NCBI GenBank assembly: GCA_964640545.1 | Contig: CAZXHL010000071.1 | Span: 1 to 12,888 of the forward strand | From: JBGSZX01 sp964640545 | GTDB taxonomy: Bacteria; Bdellovibrionota; UBA2428 | DNA: 12,888 bases | Direction of reading: 5' to 3' | Shown here: piece by piece, positions 7,130 to 12,888 of the stretch | Position numbering within the stretch: position 1 is the first letter of the stretch | Layout of the letters: each line of letters starts with the position of its first letter | The notes under the pieces: generated by a model | Told to the model about the DNA's origin: nothing | Database searches by the model: none | The model's input: the letters and a program-made list of their open reading frames with translations, nothing else | Translations under genes and position numbers: made by a program

Positions 7130-7960
7130 TTACTCCTTCACCGCGCCAGCCGTAAGGCCGGAGACAATATTTTTCTGAAAAATTAAAACAAGAATGACGA
7201 GTGGGACGGTCACGATCACGGACGCTGCCATAATTCGGCCCCATGGGCTCTCAAATGAACTAGCTCCACTGATGAGTCCGATGGCAACAGGAACTGTTCG
7301 TGCATCGCTAGATAGAGTGAATGTGAGGGCAAAAAGAAATTCGTTCCAAGCGGCAATAAAAGCAAGTAAGCCCGTCGTGACGAGTGATGGGCCCATAAGC
7401 GGAAGGAAAACTTTTGTGAGGATGATCCAAGGGCTGGCGCCATCCATCATAGCTGCTTGTTCAAGCTCCCTCGGTAGCTGCCGCATGAAAGTCGTCAGTA
7501 GCCAGATCGTGAAGGGGAGCGTGAAAATCATGTAGGACAAAGTAAGGCCGCCCCAGTGATTGTAGAGTCCGAAGGCGCGAATCAACTCGAACATTCCCGA
7601 GAGAACGGCAACTTGCGGGAACATGGACACCGCGAGAATTGTAAGAAGCAGGAAAGATCTTCCTTTGAACTCCACTCTAGAAAGAGAGTAGGCGGCAAGC
7701 ACCGCAACAAAGAGGCAGAGGATGACTGTGGATCCGGCGACGATAATAGAGTTGATGATGTTTTTGCCAAAGGGTTGTTCTTGGAAAATGCTGAAGTAGT
7801 TGCTCCACTCAAGGTGCGTGGGCCAGTATTCGACTTTGAACAAATCAGAAGGACTTTTCAACGAGCTGACAATCGCCCAGTAGAAAGGAAATAGAGAGAA
7901 AACACTTACGCCGATGACGGCGATTAGGGAGGCGATTCGACTAATTAGAGACTTTTTCAC
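7130..7960 (-). CDS. Sugar ABC transporter permease, MalG/UgpE-like
   Basis: This is an inner-membrane permease of the CUT1 sugar-importer class (276 residues, normal length). An N-terminal transmembrane helix (about 9-31) is followed by a periplasmic loop with the family-typical KSPSDLF and then five further hydrophobic segments. The cytoplasmic EAA loop that docks on the ATPase is visible at 165-188 (ELEQAAMMDGAS, ending FLPL). The C-terminus NIVSGLTAGAVKE is diagnostic of MalG-type subunits. The start is GTG: GGAGG (7970-7966) lies 5 nt upstream and no better alternative exists. The gene overlaps the end of the upstream permease by 20 nt, so its Shine-Dalgarno lies inside that gene and translation is coupled. 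Confidence 0.94.
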   Translation of the reverse strand: MKKSLISRIASLIAVIGVSVFSLFPFYWAIVSSLKSPSDLFKVEYWPTHLEWSNYFSIFQEQPFGKNIINSIIVAGSTVILCLFVAVLAAYSLSRVEFKGRSFLLLTILAVSMFPQVAVLSGMFELIRAFGLYNHWGGLTLSYMIFTLPFTIWLLTTFMRQLPRELEQAAMMDGASPWIILTKVFLPLMGPSLVTTGLLAFIAAWNEFLFALTFTLSSDARTVPVAIGLISGASSFESPWGRIMAASVIVTVPLVILVLIFQKNIVSGLTAGAVKE

Positions 7961-8849
7961 TAGAGCCTCCTACCAAATTTACTCGCGACCCCATCACATA
8001 AAGTACGGTGAAGAGGGCAATGAATCCAAAGATCAAAACCGAAACGGCTGAACCGTAGCCCAGGTCTTGGAAGTCGATCATATTTTCTCTAGCGTAGACT
8101 GACATCGTTGAAGTCTCACGGCTGTTGCTTGTCATCACATAGACAAGGTCGAAAATTCTGAGGGCATCCAAGCATCTAAAGATGACAGCGACGACAAGTG
8201 CCGGCTTAAGAAGAGGTAGTGTAATTTTCCAGAAAGTTTTAAAGGCCGATGCCCCATCAACCGCAGCGGATTGGTAAACTTGCATCGGAATACTTTGAAG
8301 TCCGGCCAGAAGAAGAAGTGTCATGAATGGTGTTGTCTTCCAGACGTCGACAAAAATAATTGCCAGCATAGACAGATCTGAGTCCGCCATCCAGGCAATA
8401 GGAGTTTCGATGATCCCGACTTTCATCATCATGTCGTTAATCACGCCGTAGAGATCGTGAAACATCCATGACCACATCTTAGCACTGACGACAGTTGGGA
8501 TAGCCCATGGAACCATGACAGCTGTTCGAAGGAGACTTCGGCCCATGAAAGGGTTGTGCAAGAGTAGGGCAATCCCTAAGCCAAATACCGTTTCAAGGGA
8601 GACTGAAATGATGGTAAAATACAGGGTATTGTAGACCGAGGTCCACCAATCAGAATCTTGAAGAACGTTTTTGAAATTTTCAAAGCCGATCCAGTTCACA
8701 TCATCCAAAGACAATGTCGCATCTGTGAAACTAAACCAGAAGGTTCTTGCAAGCGGCCATGCGGCCACAAGCAAGAGCAGTAAGATACTAGGAGCTAAAA
8801 ATAAGTAGGCCTGACGTCGACGCTCAGTTAGTGCAAAGTGGGAACTCAT
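7941..8849 (-). CDS. Sugar ABC transporter permease, MalF/UgpA-like
   Basis: This is the second inner-membrane permease (302 residues). The N-terminal pattern RRQAYLFLAPSILLLLL is typical of short MalF/UgpA-type subunits without the large periplasmic P2 loop of E. coli MalF. About six transmembrane segments follow. The EAA loop is at 191-212 (VYQSAAVDGASAF, ending ITLPLL). A conserved VPWAIPT segment (113-119) and the DALRIFDLVYVMT stretch (228-240) support the assignment. It pairs with the MalG-like subunit to form the translocation channel. ATG at 8849 lies only 3 nt after the binding-protein stop. The Shine-Dalgarno is weak (GGAGG is about 16 nt away inside the upstream gene), so expression probably depends on translational coupling. 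Confidence 0.94.
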   Translation of the reverse strand: MSSHFALTERRRQAYLFLAPSILLLLLVAAWPLARTFWFSFTDATLSLDDVNWIGFENFKNVLQDSDWWTSVYNTLYFTIISVSLETVFGLGIALLLHNPFMGRSLLRTAVMVPWAIPTVVSAKMWSWMFHDLYGVINDMMMKVGIIETPIAWMADSDLSMLAIIFVDVWKTTPFMTLLLLAGLQSIPMQVYQSAAVDGASAFKTFWKITLPLLKPALVVAVIFRCLDALRIFDLVYVMTSNSRETSTMSVYARENMIDFQDLGYGSAVSVLIFGFIALFTVLYVMGSRVNLVGGSSEKVSN

Positions 8850-8852
8850 AGG

Positions 8853-10181
8853 TTATTTCCACTTGCCTCCACGACTGATTCGGCCAAGCTTCTTATCAAG
8901 GTCTTCAAGACTTTCTTTCGCTGTTTTATCTTTGCTTAAAACGGAAAAGACAGCATTCCAGATCTCGTTGCTAGCTCGGTTGTATTGAGAGCCTGTGCTT
9001 TTCGAAGGGCGAGCTGCAGCTGTTTCAAGTGACTGGCCAAGAACCGCAAAAACAGGGTTGCCTTTTTTGAGGGCTGGAATTTGGTAGAGAGCTTTTCTGG
9101 TCGGGAAGAATCCACCTTTGATGAGGCGATCTTTCTGAGAAGCTTGGCTAGTGAGGTGCAGGACGAGACCGGCAGCTTCTTTTTGCTTTTTAGAATATTT
9201 GGAAACGGATAACTGCCAGCCGCCTAAGATGGGGCTGTTTTTGCCATTGGCTCCGCCTTTCGGAATTGGCATCACGCCAACTTTTCCGGCAATTGGGCTG
9301 TCTTCTGCGTTGGCAAGTTTCCAGGCGTAAGGCCAGTTTCTCATGAAGGCTGCTCCGCCAGATTGGAAGACACCGCGCGCCTCTTCTTCTGCGTAGTTTA
9401 AGACGCCTTTTGGTGCGATGGTTTCCACCCAGCTAGCCGCTTTTTCCAGAGCTGCAACGTTTTCTGGAGTGTTGGCTTTGACTTCTCCATTTGGCAAAAC
9501 GAAGGTGTTGCCTCCAAAAGAAGTCGTCCACTCAATGGCGTTACAGGTAAGGCCTTCGTAGGCTTTTCCTTGGAAGACGTAGCCGACAAACTTGGAATTT
9601 GCTTTCTTCTCGCCGGCCTGGATTTTTTCAGCAGCAGACGTCAGCTCACTCCAGGTTGTTGGGATTTCAAGGCCGTATTTCTTGAGAAGGTCTTTTCTAT
9701 AATAGATAAGGCCAGTATCAACATACCAAGGAAGGGCCACAAGTCGGTTTTCAACTGTGTTGTTGTCGATCAAATTTTGGAAATGGGCAGACTTTTCATC
9801 GGCGGGGATCATCCCGTTAAGGTCGACGAAATGGTTGTGAAGAACTCCTGGCCAAATCACATCCACCATGAAGACATCGATGTCTTCAGATTTGGAAGAA
9901 AGTAATTGTTGAAAGAGGGCGAGCTTTTGGTTGGTGTCGTTTGGTGTAGATACGAGTTCCACAGGTACTCCGCTTTTTTGGGACCATTCTTGGGCGCCGC
10001 TTTTGCAGAGTTCGTATTCGAGACCAACAGCCCCACAAGCGATGGAGATGCCTTTGTCTTTCGCGTGAACCTGAGTTGAGTAAAGGTTGAATGACAGGAG
10101 CAGTGTCACCGTAAAAAGGGAAGAGAAAAGGGAAGGATAGACAATAGGGAAAAGTTTTCTAGCGAATTGAGTACGTCTCAT
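8853..10181 (-). CDS. Periplasmic sugar-binding protein, trehalose/maltose (ThuE-like) type
   Basis: This is a family 1 extracellular solute-binding protein (442 residues) that captures sugar for the downstream permeases. I chose ATG at 10181 because AAGGAG (10196-10191) lies 9 nt upstream and the protein then starts with a clean Sec signal peptide: basic MRRTQFARK, a hydrophobic stretch to about residue 33, and cleavage after VHA (38-40). An upstream in-frame ATG at 10271 would add 30 residues lacking signal character and would cover the leader hairpins. Recognised blocks are DVFMVDVIWPG (102-112), ALPWYVDTGLIYYRKDLL (149-166), FQGKAYEGLTCNAIEW (203-218) and MRNWPYAW (280-287). I recall this DVIWPG plus QGKxYEGLxCN combination from trehalose/maltose-binding proteins of the ThuE/TMBP group. 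The E-F-G-K gene order also matches rhizobial thuEFGK. Substrate specificity remains inference. Confidence 0.92.
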   Translation of the reverse strand: MRRTQFARKLFPIVYPSLFSSLFTVTLLLSFNLYSTQVHAKDKGISIACGAVGLEYELCKSGAQEWSQKSGVPVELVSTPNDTNQKLALFQQLLSSKSEDIDVFMVDVIWPGVLHNHFVDLNGMIPADEKSAHFQNLIDNNTVENRLVALPWYVDTGLIYYRKDLLKKYGLEIPTTWSELTSAAEKIQAGEKKANSKFVGYVFQGKAYEGLTCNAIEWTTSFGGNTFVLPNGEVKANTPENVAALEKAASWVETIAPKGVLNYAEEEARGVFQSGGAAFMRNWPYAWKLANAEDSPIAGKVGVMPIPKGGANGKNSPILGGWQLSVSKYSKKQKEAAGLVLHLTSQASQKDRLIKGGFFPTRKALYQIPALKKGNPVFAVLGQSLETAAARPSKSTGSQYNRASNEIWNAVFSVLSKDKTAKESLEDLDKKLGRISRGGKWK

Positions 10182-10202
10182 GATCAATAACTCCTTAATT
10201 TT

Positions 10203-10253
10203 ATCTCTGTGACACGCCAAAAAATATGACAAGCACTGTGACTGCACAGAGAT
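10203..10253 (-). promoter_or_regulatory. Leader with two competing hairpins before the sugar operon
   Basis: ATCTCTGTG (10203-10211) and CACAGAGAT (10245-10253) are a perfect 9-bp inverted repeat with a 33-nt loop. Inside it CTGTG (10236-10240) pairs with CACAG (10245-10249) across a 4-nt loop, so the two stems compete for the same arm. CTGTGAC also occurs twice in direct orientation (10207 and 10236, 29 bp apart). In the minus-strand mRNA the outer stem ends 6 nt before the AAGGAG Shine-Dalgarno. It may be an RNA switch or a pair of protein binding sites. Confidence 0.45.
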
Positions 10254-10297
10254 GCTTCGGAAGGGCCGCAAAAGGGTGGGCCTGCCAAGCTCGGAGT

Positions 10298-10326
10298 CTT
10301 ATAACCTAAAGGTCTTAATGCGACAA
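10298..10326 (-). promoter_or_regulatory. Sigma70-like promoter of the sugar ABC operon
   Basis: On the minus strand TTGTCG (10326-10321) is separated by exactly 17 nt from TATAAG (10303-10298); these match 4/6 and 5/6 of the sigma70 consensus. The expected transcription start is near 10291, giving a leader of about 110 nt before the ATG at 10181. Confidence 0.6.
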
Positions 10327-10327
10327 A

Positions 10328-10344
10328 TTGGGAATCAATCCCAA
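10328..10344. promoter_or_regulatory. 17-bp palindrome beside the -35 box, possible operator
   Basis: TTGGGAATCAATCCCAA is a palindrome with only one mismatched pair (plus the central base), directly upstream of the sugar-operon -35 hexamer. The position suits an activator or a LacI/GntR-type regulator. No regulator gene lies in the window. It also sits upstream of the divergent potassium genes. Confidence 0.45.
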
Positions 10345-10360
10345 CTGTGATAAGCTGAGG

Positions 10361-10397
10361 CTGGATTTTTAAGGCATCTGAGCCTAATTTGATCCAG
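10361..10397. repeat. Nested inverted repeat upstream of ktrB
   Basis: CTGGAT (10361-10366) pairs with ATCCAG (10392-10397), and inside it AGGC (10372-10375) pairs with GCCT (10382-10385). The element lies 25-61 nt before the ktrB start. A weak -10-like TATAGG (10399-10404) follows it, without a convincing -35. It may be an operator or an upstream hairpin. Confidence 0.35.
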
Positions 10398-10421
10398 ATA
10401 TAGGCGTTTTAGACTCAACTT

Positions 10422-12176
10422 ATGGCTCAACACTTCAATTCGAATGCTCAATTGTTCATATTGCTATTGTTGGCTGTCGTGCGGGGAGCTCAAGAATTAT
10501 TTCCTGAGTTTAAGTTCTGGCCATTAGCTATTGATATTATTAGTATTTATTCCATCCTATATTTGGTTGGAGGGTACCTCGGATTCGTTATCAAAAACTT
10601 TTCTCGGCTACCAAGACTCCTCGCGGCTTGGGGGTCGACGGCAGAGGCGAGGCGGTTGCTCTCTATTATTAGGGAGTTTTCTTTGTGGCTGAGTGTGGGC
10701 TTTCTTGGGCTAAGGATTTCTAGATGGTCTTCGGGCTGGAGGGCCGGCTGGGAAATGCGGGGGGTGGATCATTACCATTCCTATTTTAGTGCCGCGATCG
10801 TCTGTCTTGTGATTGCGTGGGCTCTTTCACTTCCTAAGGTTCAGCATTGGCTGAGGGGAGTCAATTTCACCTCAGGTCGAAAGCTTCTTCTCTATTATAT
10901 ATTTCTTGCGGCGGTTGCTACGATTTTGCTGATTCTGCCTGTTTCATTGCAGCCAGGTAAGGCACTTGCATTGATCGACGCTGCTTTTATTGTGGTATCG
11001 GCGATATCTGTGACTGGATTGGTTCCGGTAAATATTGCCGAGACTTTGTCCATTTATGGGCAATCATTAGTCTTGTTTTTGATTCAGATCGGTGGGCTCG
11101 GAATAGTCATGTTGTCAGCCGGTTTGGCGGCGGCCACGTTGCGCCGAATGTCGGTGGCGCATTCTCTGCTCAGCAAAGAATTGTACGATATTCCTGATAT
11201 TGGAAACATGGGGCAGTTCCTAACAAAGGTTTTTGTTCTTACGCTTTCTTTGGAATTGATCGGCGCGACTTTTCTCTTCTTCTCGATGCCAGCGGATATC
11301 CCGGATCGATTGTTCCATTCTATTTTTCATGCGGTTTCGGCCTTCTGTAATGCAGGCTTCAGTTCATTTCCTGAGAATCTAGAGTATGCGCCTTTTGGCG
11401 GGGTGGGAATGTGGACGGTAAGCCTATTGATTGTTTTTGGGGGGATTGGCTTCCCTGTTTTGATTGATCTTATCAGTAGCTTGAAGCCTATGAAAAGGTA
11501 TAGAAGTCTCAATGCCAACACTAGACTTTCAATATGGACGTTCTTGGTGTTGTTTCTACTTGGTGCGTCCGGCATCTTCTTGATGGAGAGTTTTAGTCCC
11601 TTTGCGAACTCACGTTCATGGTTGGATAATCTGGGGTACTCGGCTTTTTATTCGATCTCATCGAGGACTGCTGGTTTTAATCAACTTCCCGTCGATCAGC
11701 TAAGTATGACCAGTATTGTTGTGATTATGTTTATGATGATCATCGGAGGATCTCCTCTCTCGACGGCTGGGGGATTGAAGACGACAACTGTTGCCGTGCT
11801 TGCTGTGGCAGCTTGGAGTAATTTGCGCGGGCTTGAGACACCTCAGTTTGGAAATCGAAGCATCGCCAACAAGACGATCATGCGCGCGCTTACTGGTTTG
11901 TGCATCTATGCCGCTGTGGCGGTAACCGCGATTTTGATTCTCACGATAACGGAGAGTGTGGATCCTTGGTCTTTGATGTTTGAGGTCATATCTGCGATGT
12001 CCACAGTGGGGCTTTCCCTAGGGGCGACGGGAGATCTCACCATGTTTGGTAAGATGCTCGTAATATTTTTGATGATGGCAGGACGGGTGGGGCTTGTGAC
12101 CTTTATGTATGCGGGCCTCGGTAAAAGACAAACTCAACGATATAAGGTGCCACAAGATCAATTCTTTGTGGGTTAG
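10422..12176 (+). CDS. ktrB: Potassium uptake channel subunit, KtrB/TrkH family
   Basis: This inner-membrane K+ (or Na+/K+) translocating subunit of the Ktr/Trk superfamily has 584 residues, longer than typical KtrB (about 450). The extra part is an N-terminal region of about 150 residues with roughly four hydrophobic segments (about 9-20, 35-58, 86-99 and 121-137). The channel core contains four pore loops, each with the filter glycine: SVTGL (G199), CNAGF (G312), RTAGF (G418) and STVGL (G530). IGGSPLSTAGGLKTTT (441-456) is the family's third-repeat intramembrane loop, and GRVGLVTF (554-561) is the conserved C-terminal element. All four filter glycines being present argues for K+ selectivity. 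ATG at 10422 has no visible Shine-Dalgarno, so the start is less certain than the frame; a near-leaderless mRNA from a TATAGG -10 is possible. The gene is followed 19 nt later by its RCK partner. Confidence 0.93.
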   Translation: MAQHFNSNAQLFILLLLAVVRGAQELFPEFKFWPLAIDIISIYSILYLVGGYLGFVIKNFSRLPRLLAAWGSTAEARRLLSIIREFSLWLSVGFLGLRISRWSSGWRAGWEMRGVDHYHSYFSAAIVCLVIAWALSLPKVQHWLRGVNFTSGRKLLLYYIFLAAVATILLILPVSLQPGKALALIDAAFIVVSAISVTGLVPVNIAETLSIYGQSLVLFLIQIGGLGIVMLSAGLAAATLRRMSVAHSLLSKELYDIPDIGNMGQFLTKVFVLTLSLELIGATFLFFSMPADIPDRLFHSIFHAVSAFCNAGFSSFPENLEYAPFGGVGMWTVSLLIVFGGIGFPVLIDLISSLKPMKRYRSLNANTRLSIWTFLVLFLLGASGIFLMESFSPFANSRSWLDNLGYSAFYSISSRTAGFNQLPVDQLSMTSIVVIMFMMIIGGSPLSTAGGLKTTTVAVLAVAAWSNLRGLETPQFGNRSIANKTIMRALTGLCIYAAVAVTAILILTITESVDPWSLMFEVISAMSTVGLSLGATGDLTMFGKMLVIFLMMAGRVGLVTFMYAGLGKRQTQRYKVPQDQFFVG

Positions 12177-12195
12177 AAAGTAAAAGGAATAAGAA

Positions 12196-12858
12196 ATGTC
12201 GAAGAAAAAAATCATGGTAATCGGACTTGGAATTCTTGGGGAAACCATTGCGCGGACTCTTGCAGAAGATGGAGCCGAGGTGATCGCTCTTGATCAAGAT
12301 CCTGTCTATATCGAACGCATTAAAGACGTTGTGGCTATGGCAGTTGAGGGAGACTCTACGGACCCCAAGATGCTCGAGCAGTTAGGTGTTAAGCAGCTTG
12401 ATACTGCGATTGTTTGTATAGGTGAAAATTTCCCAGGTGCCTTGATGACGACGGTGCAGTTGCTAGATCTTGGTGTAAAGCATGTTTCTGTAAGGGCCAC
12501 GTCTCAAATGCACTATGATATTTTGAAGAAAATTGGAGCACATGATGTGTTCTTCGTGGAAAGTGAAATGGGCAGAGCGATCGCTCATCGGCTTCAATCG
12601 CCTGACATCATCAACGAGATTGATTTGGGCTTTGGGTTGCACATGGTGGAGACTCATGTCTGCGAGTGGATGGTTGGTAAGACGTTGGCAGAACTATCGC
12701 TACCAAAGCAGAAACAAATTCAGGTTGTCGCCGCCCGAGACGTAGCAAGTCCCAAAGATCTACTTATTCCTTATGCGGGTATGACATTAACTGAAAATAT
12801 GCAGCTGATGTTAGTTGGTAAGCATACTGACCTTACTCGGCTTCTGAAGGGCGAGTAG
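12196..12858 (+). CDS. ktrA: Potassium channel gating subunit, KtrA-like RCK protein
   Basis: This cytoplasmic regulatory subunit forms a nucleotide-binding ring on KtrB. Its 220 residues correspond to one RCK unit (KtrA type), not the double-RCK TrkA of about 458. The N-terminal Rossmann domain shows IGLGILG (G10, G12, G15), an acidic residue at the end of the second strand (D33 in ALDQD), and EGDSTDP (51-57), typical of NAD(H)/ATP/ADP-binding RCK-N domains. From about 135 to 220 is the RCK-C domain, ending in LMLVGKHTDLTRLL. ATG at 12196 has AAAAGGAA 6 nt upstream and follows the ktrB stop by 19 nt, so the two are co-expressed. The 30 bases after the stop hold nothing I can assign before the window ends. 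Confidence 0.95.
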   Translation: MSKKKIMVIGLGILGETIARTLAEDGAEVIALDQDPVYIERIKDVVAMAVEGDSTDPKMLEQLGVKQLDTAIVCIGENFPGALMTTVQLLDLGVKHVSVRATSQMHYDILKKIGAHDVFFVESEMGRAIAHRLQSPDIINEIDLGFGLHMVETHVCEWMVGKTLAELSLPKQKQIQVVAARDVASPKDLLIPYAGMTLTENMQLMLVGKHTDLTRLLKGE

Positions 12859-12888
12859 ACTTAAACTGTGCGCGGTAAAAAGTGGAAA

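Noticed and set aside
10182..10421. Possible small RNA or RNA gene in the divergent intergenic region
   Set aside because: The hairpins lack a following T-run on either strand, and the region is explained by a promoter, leader and operator-like palindromes.
1..12888. CRISPR array, IS element, prophage or toxin-antitoxin signature
   Set aside because: I saw no regularly spaced repeats, terminal inverted repeats with a transposase, integrase or paired small ORFs; the genes are compact and of ordinary housekeeping or uptake type.

Overview
The window reads as chromosomal DNA from a Gram-negative bacterium. There is a lipoprotein with a clear lipobox, Sec-type signal peptides, a periplasmic solute-binding protein and a single-RCK Ktr potassium system. 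Style and content (moderate GC, FecR-type protein, very large lipoprotein) would fit Bdellovibrionota or a deltaproteobacterial relative. That assignment is an impression only, because no marker gene is present. I see no rRNA, tRNA, CRISPR array, IS element or integrase. No gene-free stretch exceeds 300 bases; the longest is about 240 bases at 10182-10421.

Layout. (1) 2-1870, plus strand: a FecR-domain protein whose frame runs off the left edge, then an unrecognised membrane-anchored or secreted protein. (2) 10181-1884, minus strand, six genes in one direction: sugar-binding protein, two MalF/MalG-type permeases, a UgpC/MalK-type ATPase, a small ferritin-like protein and a 1193-residue outer-membrane-type lipoprotein with a C-terminal alkaline-phosphatase-superfamily phosphodiesterase domain. 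Gaps between the first four genes are 3 nt, a 20-nt overlap and 7 nt, so they form a translationally coupled operon for uptake of an alpha-glucoside-like sugar (trehalose/maltose type). The ferritin-like gene follows after 38 nt and the lipoprotein after a further 83 nt. (3) 10422-12858, plus strand: a two-gene potassium uptake operon, KtrB/TrkH-like channel plus KtrA-like RCK gating subunit.

Regulation. The divergent region 10182-10421 carries a good sigma70-like promoter for the sugar operon (TTGTCG-17-TATAAG, minus strand) with a 17-bp palindrome next to its -35 box. Its leader of about 110 nt can form two competing hairpins. The most unusual item is a near-perfect intrinsic terminator (13-bp stem, 3-nt loop, six U's) lying inside the signal-peptide codons of the large lipoprotein, just downstream of a GTG start that has no Shine-Dalgarno. 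It could end transcription from the sugar/ferritin operon, attenuate the lipoprotein gene, or both.

I did not find a clearly new multi-gene system. The candidates worth follow-up are the terminator-in-signal-peptide arrangement, the uncharacterised ~520-residue N-terminal half of the lipoprotein, and the ferritin-like gene attached to a sugar ABC operon.
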